Of a stretch of DNA of 64,000 bases, positions 9,277 through 17,225 are shown one piece after another (position 1 is the first letter of the stretch; every line of letters starts with the position of its first letter). This DNA is from Myxococcales bacterium. GTDB taxonomy: Bacteria > Myxococcota_A > Polyangia > Haliangiales > Haliangiaceae. The notes beneath the pieces are model-generated. The model saw only the letters and a program-made list of their open reading frames with translations. It had not been told where the DNA came from and did no database searches. The stretch is taken from positions 1-64,000 of the forward strand of contig JADJJK010000029.1 of NCBI GenBank assembly GCA_016706545.1, given 5' to 3'. The position numbers were made by a program, and so were the translations under genes.

Positions 9277-11418
9277 CTACTGACATCGATCAGTGAACGT
9301 CAACACGCCGCCGCCGTTGCCCGCCAGATCGGTGTCGAAGAACCACTTCTGATCCGAGAGCCAGGCGATGCGCGCCACGAAGTCCGGCGGCACCCCGGCC
9401 AAAAGCGCGTGCTTCCACACCCCGGCGTAGCCGCAACGTGGCGCCCGCACGATCGGGTCGTCGCAGCTCTCGCTGGACAGCACGCGAGCCGAGACCGTGC
9501 GCACGCCGACCGCCACCTGGACGCGACACGCTCGCTCCACCGGCAGGTTGCGCGGCGTGCCAGGTGGCATGGGCGAGCGAGCTGGCGAGCGGAACTCGTA
9601 CTCGCGATCGCGGCCCTCCACCGTGAGATCGACCCGACCATCGGAGAACACCGGATCGAAGGAGAACGAGGTGAGCCCGGCGTCAGGCAAGAGCGACTGC
9701 GCCAGCGCTCGCGCCTTGGGCAGGTACGCCACAGGATCGAAGCGACGCGGATCGTAGTCCGCGGGCCGGCTCGTCGAGGTGCGCCCGGGCGCCGGGGGCG
9801 GACTCGAGCCGATCACCACGTTGGGGCCGATCTCCACCCCGGGACCGATGTGGACGCCGTGGTCGGCTGCGCTGCCGCCTCCGACGATGATGGGGCCCTT
9901 GGCGGACGGGGCTGGCGGCGCGGAGGGCGCAGCCCCAACGGCCGGGGCAGATGCTGGCGCCAGCGACGGCGCGGGCGCGGCGGCGGTCCGCTGGCGAGTC
10001 GGCGAAGGAGTCGGCGAAGGAGCCGCCGATGGCGGCGCGGAAGGAGCAGCCGATGGCGCCGCGGCCGCCGCTGCGGCTGGCCCCGCCGCTGGGCCGTCCG
10101 CTGGCCCCACGTCTGGCCCCACCGCCGCCGCGCCGCGGGCAGCGGGCACCGAGGGGAGCGCCCCCTTCCCTGGAGCCGCGCCCGACAGGGGACCAGCGCC
10201 GTCTGCCGACGGCATGGGCGCGACGGTCACGCTCGGTCGCGGCTGGGCCTGCTGCGAGGCCATGACGCCGACGAGCACCAGCACCAGCGCCAGCGCGAGG
10301 CCGCCGCCCAGGAGCCAGCCTCGGGCCGTTCGCCGCGCTGGCCGCCGGGCTCGCGGATCCACCGCGGGCTCGGTGACGAGAAACTGCATCGGCATCGGTG
10401 AGCGGCTGGCGTGAGAGACGATGCGTCCGCCCGGCGCGCTGCTGGCCCGCGCCCGCGCGGACAGCGAGCGCCACTGATCGGCCGGCAACGCCTGCGCGGC
10501 TGCCTGCATCGCCTGGTTCATGGCGCCGACGCTCTGGAACCGCTGCTCGGGCGCCTTGGCCAGCGCCGTCAAGATCACCTGCTCCAGCGCGGCGGGCAGC
10601 TCTGGCCGCAGCGCGCGCAGCGACGGCGGCGGCTGCTCCAGGTGCGCGCGCATCAGGTCATACAGCGTGTCCCCCCGAAACGGCTTGCCCCCGGTGATGG
10701 CCTCGAACAGCATCACGCCGGCCGCGTACACGTCGCTGCGCGCGTCCACGTTGCCTGCGCCGGTGATCTGCTCCGGCGCCATGTACTGCGGCGTGCCCAG
10801 GAGCGCGCCGGTCTGGGTGCGCGGCGAGAGCTGCTGCTGGAGCTGAGGCGCCAGCTTGGCGATGCCGAAGTCCAGCACCTTGGCGTGGCCCTCCGCCGTC
10901 ACCAGCACGTTGTCCGGCTTGAGATCGCGGTGGACGATGCCGATCGCGTGCGCGGCCGCCAGCGCGGAGAAGATCTCGCTGGCCACCTGCACCAGCCCGC
11001 CGAGCGGCACCGGGCCGCCCTGCACGATCTCCGCCAGCGTCTGCCCCTCGATGAACTCCATCACGATGTACGGCCGGCCATCGGGCAGCTTGGCCAGATC
11101 CATCACGCTGACGATGTTCTCGTGCCGGATCAGGTTCACCGCCCGCGCCTCCGCGAAGAAGCGCTCGAGCAGCTCGGGGCTGCGCGCGCACTGATCCGAG
11201 AGGATCTTGATCGCCACGCGGCTGCCGATCATCGGCTGCACCGCCAGGTACACCCGCCCCATGCCGCCTTCGCCAAGCAGCCGAGCTAGCCGGTAGCGGC
11301 CGATCTCATGGCCGAGCAGCGGATCGTCGGTGGCGAGCAGCGGCAAGCCATCCGCCGGACAAAGGCCCGGCGCATCGGCGCGCTGACCGCAATCGCGGCA
11401 TACAAACCCAAGGATCAT
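9277..11418 (-). CDS. Membrane Ser/Thr protein kinase with N-terminal zinc ribbon
   Basis: A 713-aa PknB-like kinase. Residues 1-25 carry CRDC and CPADG, a small zinc-ribbon-like head. The kinase domain (about 40-300) shows GEGGMGRVYLA, the VAIK lysine, HRDLKPDN (catalytic Asp), DFGIAK, MAPEQ and DARSDVYAAGV, so it should be active. One transmembrane helix follows at about 373-394. A long Pro/Ala/Ser-rich stretch (400-530) then leads to a C-terminal external domain with GGGSAADHGVHIGPGVEIGP and paired Cys residues (ACRV and SCDD-CGY). The topology suggests an extracytoplasmic sensor coupled to a cytoplasmic kinase. ATG at 11418 (MILGFVCRDCG) fits kinases with this head; a start 11 codons upstream is possible. 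Confidence 0.88.
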   Translation of the reverse strand: MILGFVCRDCGQRADAPGLCPADGLPLLATDDPLLGHEIGRYRLARLLGEGGMGRVYLAVQPMIGSRVAIKILSDQCARSPELLERFFAEARAVNLIRHENIVSVMDLAKLPDGRPYIVMEFIEGQTLAEIVQGGPVPLGGLVQVASEIFSALAAAHAIGIVHRDLKPDNVLVTAEGHAKVLDFGIAKLAPQLQQQLSPRTQTGALLGTPQYMAPEQITGAGNVDARSDVYAAGVMLFEAITGGKPFRGDTLYDLMRAHLEQPPPSLRALRPELPAALEQVILTALAKAPEQRFQSVGAMNQAMQAAAQALPADQWRSLSARARASSAPGGRIVSHASRSPMPMQFLVTEPAVDPRARRPARRTARGWLLGGGLALALVLVLVGVMASQQAQPRPSVTVAPMPSADGAGPLSGAAPGKGALPSVPAARGAAAVGPDVGPADGPAAGPAAAAAAAPSAAPSAPPSAAPSPTPSPTRQRTAAAPAPSLAPASAPAVGAAPSAPPAPSAKGPIIVGGGSAADHGVHIGPGVEIGPNVVIGSSPPPAPGRTSTSRPADYDPRRFDPVAYLPKARALAQSLLPDAGLTSFSFDPVFSDGRVDLTVEGRDREYEFRSPARSPMPPGTPRNLPVERACRVQVAVGVRTVSARVLSSESCDDPIVRAPRCGYAGVWKHALLAGVPPDFVARIAWLSDQKWFFDTDLAGNGGGVLTFTDRCQ

Positions 11419-11569
11419 GGCAACGTCTGCGATGCACCGCGGCCGATTCACCCAGGACCTTGAAATTCTTGTCCCAACCGTTCGAGGCGGCGCCTTGGGC
11501 CGGGTGTATCAACAAACCGTCGGCTCCTGCAACGTGGGGTTTCTCTGCGCCGCGAGGCCCGCCCCGCGC

Positions 11570-11824
11570 TCACGCTTCGAGCTGCGCCGGCTCCACGTAA
11601 TAGACGAAGCGGTCGCGGTCGATGCGGTGCGAGATCTCCGGTTGCAGCGCCGCGGCCTCCCTGGGGCCCACCGGATAGACGCCCAGGAGCAGGTCCTCCG
11701 CCGGGCGCTCGAACAGGCGGCGCAGCGCCGCGGGCGCCACGCGAGTGAGCGGCTCCTCGCCAGCGAGCGCCTCTCCGTCTTGCTCGAACCAGCGCAGCAG
11801 ATGGATCACGCGACGGCCAACCAT
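11570..11824 (-). CDS. Small conserved-looking hypothetical protein
   Basis: An 84-aa protein beginning MVGRRVIHLLRWFEQDGEAL and ending VYYVEPAQLEA. It is acidic, mixed alpha/beta, with no signal peptide or membrane segment. Its amino-acid composition is protein-like (WFEQDG, LFERPAEDLL, YPVGP) rather than the Arg/Pro/Ala composition of random high-GC frames. I do not recognise the family. It lies upstream of and parallel to the kinase, 151 bp away. The 5' side is a repeat tract. Confidence 0.55.
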   Translation of the reverse strand: MVGRRVIHLLRWFEQDGEALAGEEPLTRVAPAALRRLFERPAEDLLLGVYPVGPREAAALQPEISHRIDRDRFVYYVEPAQLEA

Positions 11825-11835
11825 GCCCCACCATA

Positions 11836-11976
11836 CCGCCGTTGCCAGCCGTCGTTGCTAGCCGCCGTTGCCAGCCGTCGCCAATCCGCCGTTGCCAGCC
11901 CCGTTGCGAGTCCGCCAGCCGCCGTTGCCAGCCGTTGCCAGCCCGCCGTCACCAGCCTGCCAGCCGCCGTTGGCGA
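11836..11976. repeat. Degenerate CCGCCGTTGCCAGC repeat array
   Basis: About nine imperfect copies of the 12-14-bp unit (CC)GCCGTTGCCAGC, with some units reduced to CCGTTGCCAGC or changed to GTCGTTGCTAGC. The spacing is irregular. The tract sits immediately upstream of the small minus-strand gene at 11570-11824 and may influence its transcription. Confidence 0.65.
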
Positions 11977-12093
11977 GCGCGCCGCACCGCGCAGCGGGCG
12001 CCACCAGGAGCTTTTGCATCACAATTCACGTCGATTTGGCGTGGTCCAAAACCAAACGCTGACCAAGAATCGTCGTAGAAATCTTCAACTCAG

Positions 12094-12122
12094 TTGTATT
12101 CTGCATCCAGGATCTCTATATG
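12094..12122 (+). promoter_or_regulatory. Candidate sigma-70-type promoter for the MoaD-like gene
   Basis: TTGTAT at 12094-12099 and TATATG at 12117-12122 are separated by 17 bp in an AT-rich setting, about 45 bp before the ATG. Each hexamer matches consensus only partly, so this is a candidate only. Confidence 0.3.
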
Positions 12123-12168
12123 TCAGAAAGACTCTCGATGATCTCCCGCTGACTTTGTGAGGCTGGGT

Positions 12169-12429
12169 ATGCGCTTTTTTCTCTCTGGCAATCTGATGCG
12201 CTTCTCCAACTTCCAGCGTGAGGTGGAGGTGGACGCGAGCACCGTGCGCGCCGGGCTAGACACCCTGGTGGAGCAATACCCAAGCCTGCGCGAGGTCCTG
12301 CTCGACAACCAGCACCAGGTGCGGGGCGTGCACAAGCTCTTCCTCGACGGAGAGCCGCTGGATTCCTTGCAGGCCGCGGTGCGGCACGACTCTGAAGTGG
12401 CGGTCGTCACCGCCATCGCTGGCGGCTGA
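12169..12429 (+). CDS. MoaD/ThiS-like beta-grasp sulfur-carrier protein
   Basis: An 86-aa protein with the length, beta-grasp pattern and C-terminal Gly-Gly of MoaD/ThiS sulfur carriers. It starts MRFFLSGNLMRF, has a central LDTLVEQYPSLREVLLD helix and an FLDGEPLDSLQAAVRHDSEV turn, and ends VVTAIAGG. In the family the terminal Gly is adenylated and thiocarboxylated to donate sulfur or be conjugated to a target. No E1-like MoeB/ThiF gene is in the window, so its activator must lie elsewhere. ATG at 12169 has GAGG 8 nt upstream; a GTG at 12157 is the alternative. It leads a same-strand set with the hotdog and acyl-CoA dehydrogenase-like genes, which hints at a specialised biosynthetic role rather than molybdopterin synthesis. 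Confidence 0.75.
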   Translation: MRFFLSGNLMRFSNFQREVEVDASTVRAGLDTLVEQYPSLREVLLDNQHQVRGVHKLFLDGEPLDSLQAAVRHDSEVAVVTAIAGG

Positions 12430-12551
12430 ACAAAAACCGCTGATCCCAGATCACGCGATCGCTGGGCTCGACGTTCCGGGCTCGGGCGCGCGTGGTCTGT
12501 CGTCCTGTCACCAGCGCGAGTGAGCTTCCTCGCGCTGCGCAAGGAGATGCC

Positions 12552-13391
12552 GTGCGTACACTTCATCACGACCTGGTAGTTGATACTTGCCTGTTCTCTC
12601 CCTTGCAGCTCCAGCCGCGAGCGCTGTTTGCCCAGAGCTGGAATGGGCTCGCGCGCTGGTTCGCGGCCAACGTCTGCAGCTTCCCCTCGCTCCTGGGAGA
12701 TCATCATTTTGGCATGGTGTTTCTGGGCATCCACCTCGCCTATCACGAGCCGGTGGGGTTCTTCGACGCCGACGTCATCGGGCAAGAGGTCACCGTGCGG
12801 CTCCTGCGCCAGGGGTCACGGCTCGAGCTGGTGAGCCGGTACGTGGGCCGTGGCCGAGAGTGCGGAGATGGTCGGCTGGCTGCGGAGGTCCGGTGTACGT
12901 TGTGCCCGGTGGCCATCACCGAGCCCCGCTCGCTGGCCGCGCAGCCCGCGCCGTTTCCGGAGGACATCCAGCGCTGCTTTGCCGAGGATGAGCGCGGCAC
13001 CAGCACCGCGCCGCGGGTGGTGCCGGCGTTGCTCGAAGAGATCAGCCGCGGCGTGCCGCTCGGCGAGCGGCAGACCCCGTTCACGATTCACCGCCACATG
13101 GCCGAGGTCGCTGACCAGTGGTCGTTCTCGGAGATCCCATGTCTGTGCGAGGCCTCGCGCGAGCACCTGGTGCTCGAGCAGGTTGGGCGCGCGCCGGAGC
13201 TTGGGCAGGCGCTGGCGCTGCCGCTGCGCACCGTCGACGTGGAGCTCGCGCGCCCCTACTACTCCTTTGATCGTGGCGTCACCTCCACCCAGGCCGCCTC
13301 GCTTGGCGGAAAGCTCGCGTTCGTCCACCGCCTCGGGGCGACGCTGCCGGGAACACCGGTGCATGGCATCGTGGTGGAACGGTACGGATGA
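12552..13391 (+). CDS. Probable hotdog-fold acyl-thioester protein
   Basis: A 279-aa soluble protein. The N-terminal part, HHDLVVDTCLFSPLQLQPRA then FGMVFLGIHLAYHEPVGFFD and VIGQEVTVRLLRQGSRLEL, has the strand-helix pattern of hotdog thioesterase/acyltransferase folds. The C-terminal part (about 160-279) may be a second hotdog unit (DVELARPYYSFDRGVTST). The assignment is by pattern and is tentative. The GTG start at 12552 is preceded by AAGGAG (12541-12546) at 5-nt spacing. The stop overlaps the next ATG by 4 nt (ATGA), so it is translationally coupled to the acyl-CoA dehydrogenase-like gene and the two probably act on the same acyl thioester. Confidence 0.5.
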   Translation: MRTLHHDLVVDTCLFSPLQLQPRALFAQSWNGLARWFAANVCSFPSLLGDHHFGMVFLGIHLAYHEPVGFFDADVIGQEVTVRLLRQGSRLELVSRYVGRGRECGDGRLAAEVRCTLCPVAITEPRSLAAQPAPFPEDIQRCFAEDERGTSTAPRVVPALLEEISRGVPLGERQTPFTIHRHMAEVADQWSFSEIPCLCEASREHLVLEQVGRAPELGQALALPLRTVDVELARPYYSFDRGVTSTQAASLGGKLAFVHRLGATLPGTPVHGIVVERYG

Positions 13392-14638
13392 CCGCCGACG
13401 GAGCCTCCTCCCTCGCGCCGCCGAGAGCGCCGTCCATGCGCCAGCAGCGCGCCAGCACGCATGGCGCCTGCGAGGCGCGCTTTGGCGCCTTTGTCAGAGA
13501 GCGGCTCCAGCCCACGGCGCGTCAGCGCGATCGCGACGGCACCCCGCTGTCGCGCGAGCAGGTGACCGAGGCCTGTGCCCTGGGCCTGGCGACCCTGCGC
13601 GCCGACAGGGCGCACGGCGGAGGCGGCGCCTCGCTGCCCGAGTGGGCGCTGACCCTCGAGTGGCTGGGAGCCGAATGCGAAGACCTGGCCGTGCCCACGC
13701 TCCTTGGGTACCGGCACGCCGCCGGCGCGCTGCTCCACGAGCTGGCGCTGGGCCGGGTGCCAGGGGCCGCCGCGGAGGGGCGAGCCGTCGCGGCGAGGTG
13801 GGCCGACGCGGTGGCGCGCGGCCAGGCCACCGTCAGCGTCGCGTACACCGAGGGCGCTGATCCGTTCTCGTTCCGCACGCGGGCGTTGCCCACGGAAGAC
13901 GGCTATCTCGTGCATGGCACCAAGACGTGGGTGGCCGGCGGGCTCATCGCCGACGCGGTCTTGACCTTCGCCGCGGGGCCGGACAACGAGCTGCTGGCGT
14001 TTGTCATCGAGCGCGACGATCCCGGCGTCAGCTTCGCCGCGCGAGATCTGATGGGCATGCGCAGCCTGGGGGTGGCGCAGCTCACCCTGCACGAGGTGAA
14101 GGTGCCCCGCTCGCGCCTCCTCTTGGACCGCGACGCCTTGACCGCGGCGCAGCGCTTCTTCAACGAGCGCCGGCTGACCATGCCGCTGGGCGCGCTGGGC
14201 CGCGCGACGCGCCTGTTCGAGCAAGGCGTGGCGGACCTGTCGCAGCGCCTGCGCTATCGCCTGCCGGTGACCGAGATGCAGGCGGTGCAGAGCCGGCTGG
14301 GGCAGATCCATGTCGCCATCGAGACCGCGCGCACCGTGATCTATGACGCGGTCGAGCGCGCGGATGAGAGCGATCCGGTCTGGGACGCCGTGATCACCAC
14401 CGCGAAGTACTTCGCCATCCAGCAGCTCGAGGCCGCCGTGCGCGGCCTGTCGTACGTGCTGGGCGGCGCGGCGTATGATCGAGCGCTGCCCTACGAGCGC
14501 GGCCTGCGCGACCTGCACGCCTTCCTGCACCTGGCTGGCACCCAGGCGACGCTGGAGGTGGACCTGGGCGTGAAGGCGATCGCCGCGGTGGAGCAGGCGG
14601 CGACCCGGCGGCGCAAGCGCGCTGTCGACCGCGGGTAA
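13388..14638 (+). CDS. Acyl-CoA dehydrogenase family flavoprotein
   Basis: A 416-aa protein of the acyl-CoA dehydrogenase superfamily. The N-terminal helical domain is at about 25-150. The middle beta domain carries SVAYTEGADPFSFRTRALP and YLVHGTKTWVAGGLIADAVL, equivalent to the FAD/substrate-contact strands. The C-terminal four-helix bundle starts near 235 (RRLTMPLGALGRATRLFEQG) and ends with a GLSYVLGGAAYDRALPYERGLRD segment corresponding to the usual R-D-x-R region. The usual catalytic Glu position is not obvious to me, so the reaction (desaturation, oxidation or a non-redox role) is open. It overlaps the hotdog-like gene by 4 nt. Confidence 0.75.
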   Translation: MTADGASSLAPPRAPSMRQQRASTHGACEARFGAFVRERLQPTARQRDRDGTPLSREQVTEACALGLATLRADRAHGGGGASLPEWALTLEWLGAECEDLAVPTLLGYRHAAGALLHELALGRVPGAAAEGRAVAARWADAVARGQATVSVAYTEGADPFSFRTRALPTEDGYLVHGTKTWVAGGLIADAVLTFAAGPDNELLAFVIERDDPGVSFAARDLMGMRSLGVAQLTLHEVKVPRSRLLLDRDALTAAQRFFNERRLTMPLGALGRATRLFEQGVADLSQRLRYRLPVTEMQAVQSRLGQIHVAIETARTVIYDAVERADESDPVWDAVITTAKYFAIQQLEAAVRGLSYVLGGAAYDRALPYERGLRDLHAFLHLAGTQATLEVDLGVKAIAAVEQAATRRRKRAVDRG

Positions 14639-14723
14639 CGAACCTGCGATTCGTCCCCCGGGGCGGCGACGGCGGCGCGGCCGAAGCGCTTGAGATCGCG
14701 TCGCCCGCCGACCGCGCCGCGTT

Positions 14724-14741
14724 CGGCACGACGGCTGCAAT
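14724..14741 (+). promoter_or_regulatory. Sigma-54-type promoter for the peptide operon
   Basis: CGGCACG-ACGG-CTGCAAT has GG at 14725-14726 and GC at 14737-14738 with exactly 10 bp between them, the -24/-12 spacing required by sigma-54. The -12 element ends 45 bp before the ATG of the first peptide. The same box occurs before the paralogue at 25258, in otherwise dissimilar DNA. Confidence 0.65.
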
Positions 14742-14782
14742 GAGGTCCTGGCGTCACCCACCCCGGACCCAAGGATTTCATC

Positions 14783-15046
14783 ATGAGCAACGTCCTCCCC
14801 ACCATCGATCTCTCGTTCCTCGAGCGCGCCACTGGCGGTAACGGCGACGGCGGCGGCGCCAACCAGACCACGATCAACGGCAACCTGACGGTCAAGACCC
14901 CGATGGGCATCGAGGCCTCCGGCCAGGGCAGCTACCAGTCGCGCGAGACGGACTACGCGCGCTGCATCGGCATGGCCGCCTCCGGCGGCGCCAAGCCCGC
15001 CGACTTCCCGGCGATCTGCGGCAAGCCCCCCGGCGCTGGCAACTAG
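14783..15046 (+). CDS. Double-glycine-leader small secreted peptide (paralogue A1)
   Basis: An 87-aa peptide starting MSNVLPTIDLSFLERATGG. The leader ends in Gly-Gly at residues 18-19, preceded by hydrophobic positions spaced as in microcin/bacteriocin leaders cut by C39-peptidase ABC exporters. The predicted 68-aa mature part is Gly/Asn-rich at first, then VKTPMGIEASGQGSYQ, DYARC, and ends FPAICGKPPGAGN. Its two Cys probably form a disulfide outside the cytoplasm. It is closely related to the peptide at 25258 and shares the Y-A-x-C and P-x-x-C-G-x-P-P motifs with the next gene. AAGGA lies 7 nt before the ATG, and a sigma-54-like promoter lies upstream. The function (antibacterial, signalling or structural) is unknown. 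Confidence 0.8.
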   Translation: MSNVLPTIDLSFLERATGGNGDGGGANQTTINGNLTVKTPMGIEASGQGSYQSRETDYARCIGMAASGGAKPADFPAICGKPPGAGN

Positions 15047-15078
15047 CTCCTTCACCTTCCGCGCAAAGGAGCTGCCCG

Positions 15079-15327
15079 ATGTTGATGTCGATCGATGGCG
15101 CCGACCTGTCCTCCGTCTCCGGAGGACAGAACACCGTCACCACGCGCTCTCCGCAAGGAGAGCGCACCACGACCCGCAGCGACTACGCCTACTGCGCCGA
15201 CAAGGTGACAGAGGCCTGCCGCACCATGAGCCCTGGCACGCTGTGGGGCACCAACGAGGCCAAGGCCGCGCAGTGTACCGTGCAGAGCCTGCCGCAGGCC
15301 TGCGGGCTACCGCCGAGCGGGCAGTAG
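15079..15327 (+). CDS. Double-glycine-leader small secreted peptide (paralogue B)
   Basis: An 82-aa peptide starting MLMSIDGADLSSVSGG, a textbook GG leader (L-S-S-V-S-G-G). The predicted 66-aa mature part has four Cys: SDYAYC, TEAC, AAQC and LPQACGLPPSGQ. The P-x-x-C-G-x-P-P ending and the SPQGE..YAYC region align with paralogues A1 and A2, so all three form one family, B having two extra Cys. AAAGGAG sits 7 nt before ATG 15079. The gene follows A1 by 32 bp on the same strand and is probably expressed from the same sigma-54 promoter, perhaps as a two-peptide system. Confidence 0.78.
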   Translation: MLMSIDGADLSSVSGGQNTVTTRSPQGERTTTRSDYAYCADKVTEACRTMSPGTLWGTNEAKAAQCTVQSLPQACGLPPSGQ

Positions 15328-15346
15328 CCGAGGCGACCCCGCCGCC

Positions 15347-15376
15347 GCGCGGCGCACGCATCGCTGCGCGCCGCCC
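15347..15376. terminator. Possible hairpin between convergent genes
   Basis: GCGGCGCA pairs with TGCGC-GCCGC across a short loop with a 2-nt bulge, 20 bp after the second peptide gene and just before the end of the opposing lipoprotein gene. There is no T-run, so assignment as a terminator is weak. Confidence 0.3.
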
Positions 15377-15391
15377 AAGCAACGTGGCCGG

Positions 15392-16963
15392 CTACCGCAC
15401 CCGCGCGAGGTAGAGCCCCGCGCTCTGCGGATCGTCCTCGCGCGAGTACACCACGTGACGGCGGTCCGCGGTGAGGACGAAGTTGGTCGCGGCGCCAGCG
15501 ATCAGCGTCGTCTGAGCGGCTGGCGCCTGGAGATCTGCGAGCTTGAGATCGAACGCCACGCCAGTAGCGGTCGCGGTCACGTTGTCCGCGTACAGGATCT
15601 CGCTGCCGGCGAGCCCGAAGTGCTGAAACGCAGTGGCGCCGCTGCTTATCACCTGGGCTGGCGTGTCATGCGAGGCGGTGAGCAGCGAGTAGCTGCCCGC
15701 GGCAGCGTTCAGGCAATAGAGCAGCGCGTGGCGACCATCGCGCGAGAACGGCTCGAACGCTGGGCCGCAGGTCGCCGCCGGGCCGAGCGTGGTGGTCGAC
15801 GAGCGTCCACGCGGATCGACGAGCTGCAGGTCCAGCGAGCCGGAGACCGGATCGTTGCCCCAGATCATCATGCCGCGCTCGCGCGGCGCCAGCATGTCGT
15901 CGGTGTAGTAGGAGTGCCCGCCGATCGGCAGGTGGCTGGCCGCGAAGCTCACCGCCGACAGCGGCCCGACGACGCGCGAGGCGCCGGTCGCCCCGGGCTG
16001 GAGCCGCTTGAGCACCGTGCTCCCCGAGGCTGCGTCAACCGAGTAGGAGAGCACCTCCCCGCGCTCGGTGGGGATGAGCAGGTAAGCTGGATCCGCGTCG
16101 AGCACCTGCGTCGCCCCGGAGCGCGAGATCGAGATCGGCTGCAGGCTGGAGGTGAGCGCGGTCACCAGCCCGGCGCGAGACTGCACGGTCTGCGGCGCGG
16201 CCAGCCCGCTGGCCAGCACCCGCGGCGCCCCGCCCTGCACCGTCGACAAGGTGGCACCCGTCGCGCCGGCCTGACAGTACGCGGCCAGCGGCTGCGCGTG
16301 CCGGTCTCCCGCGACCTGCGCGCGGAAGCCAAGCGAGGGCGGACAGGTCCCGCTGGCATAGTCGGTGTCCACCCCGCTCGCCACCACCATGCGCTGCGGG
16401 CGCTCCAGGGACTCCAGCACGACCTCGCCGCGCGCCCCGGCGGCGTCCACGTTGTCGAGGAACAGCACGTGGCGACCATCGGGGCTCGCGGCCACGCCGG
16501 GAGGAAACGCGGTGCTGGTTGGCACCACCACGCGGGTGCCGAGCACGCGCGGCGTCATCCGCGGGCGCCACACCACGAAGCGTCCCGGCACGGTTGGCGA
16601 GAACGCCGCTTGATCCGGCCACAGCATCACCGTGTCGCCGTCCACCAGCGTCTCGACGCTCGGCACCGTGGCTTCAGCCAGCAAGATGCGCGGCGCGTCC
16701 GGCACCGGCTGGGTGGCGTAGACCTTGAGGCCGTCCTGGTAGATCACCCAGCGCGACGCGGTGGTGGCCAGGACACCTAGCAGCGACCCTGCCTGCAGGC
16801 GCACCGGCCCGCGCAGCGCCAGCGGCTCGCCAGCGGTCAGCGCCTCTGCGGCCTCGCCAACCTCCTCATCCACCTCCTGGGAATCCTGACCAGGCTCAGC
16901 GTCCCCCAGCCCACACGCACCCAGGATCGTTGCAACTGCAAAGAGAAGCTTGCTCGAGTTCAT
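15392..16963 (-). CDS. Lipoprotein with WD40/PD40-like beta-propeller repeats
   Basis: A 523-aa protein. The lipoprotein signal MNSSKLLFAVATILGAC is followed by an acidic linker (GQDSQEVDEEVGEAAEAL). The rest is a series of ~50-residue beta-rich segments with the TolB/PD40 style: SPDGRHVLFLDNVD, FSRDGRHALLYCLN, GSEILYADNVTATATGVAFD and TADRRHVVYSRED. This suggests a single 7-8-bladed propeller in the periplasm or on the outer membrane, probably binding a protein or polysaccharide. The start at 16963 has GGAGG 8 nt upstream. It is divergent from the cytochrome operon across 262 bp that includes an AT-rich stretch near 17020-17060. Confidence 0.7.
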   Translation of the reverse strand: MNSSKLLFAVATILGACGLGDAEPGQDSQEVDEEVGEAAEALTAGEPLALRGPVRLQAGSLLGVLATTASRWVIYQDGLKVYATQPVPDAPRILLAEATVPSVETLVDGDTVMLWPDQAAFSPTVPGRFVVWRPRMTPRVLGTRVVVPTSTAFPPGVAASPDGRHVLFLDNVDAAGARGEVVLESLERPQRMVVASGVDTDYASGTCPPSLGFRAQVAGDRHAQPLAAYCQAGATGATLSTVQGGAPRVLASGLAAPQTVQSRAGLVTALTSSLQPISISRSGATQVLDADPAYLLIPTERGEVLSYSVDAASGSTVLKRLQPGATGASRVVGPLSAVSFAASHLPIGGHSYYTDDMLAPRERGMMIWGNDPVSGSLDLQLVDPRGRSSTTTLGPAATCGPAFEPFSRDGRHALLYCLNAAAGSYSLLTASHDTPAQVISSGATAFQHFGLAGSEILYADNVTATATGVAFDLKLADLQAPAAQTTLIAGAATNFVLTADRRHVVYSREDDPQSAGLYLARVR

Positions 16964-17225
16964 TTTCAGTACCTCCGCGCCCAAGGTCGCTCATGACGCG
17001 GTCTTCTCCCAATGACATGTGCTATTTATTCATTTGATTACAGATACTTGCGACAATACACTGACGTGCTTGCGCTGCAACGTGTCATCCGCAGCGAGCG
17101 AGAATGTGTGATGCCCGCAGGGCGCGACAGCGTCGCGATAGGCCAGAGCCGCAATCTGTTGTTATTGCAACCGGGCTCCCTGGATATATCAGGATGTCTT
17201 TTTTGTACGATAAGCCACGCATATC

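Larger units (their letters stand above)
11825..12168. other. Intergenic region: repeat tract plus AT-rich promoter region
   Basis: The left part (to about 11976) is the GCCGTTGCCAGC repeat. The right part (12010-12160) is AT-rich relative to the window and contains the best promoter candidate for the MoaD-like gene. No convincing ORF lies here. Confidence 0.55.

Noticed and set aside
12169..15327. Polyketide or nonribosomal peptide cluster
   Set aside because: No synthase, carrier protein, adenylation or ketosynthase domain was found; only single acyl-thioester-type proteins are present.
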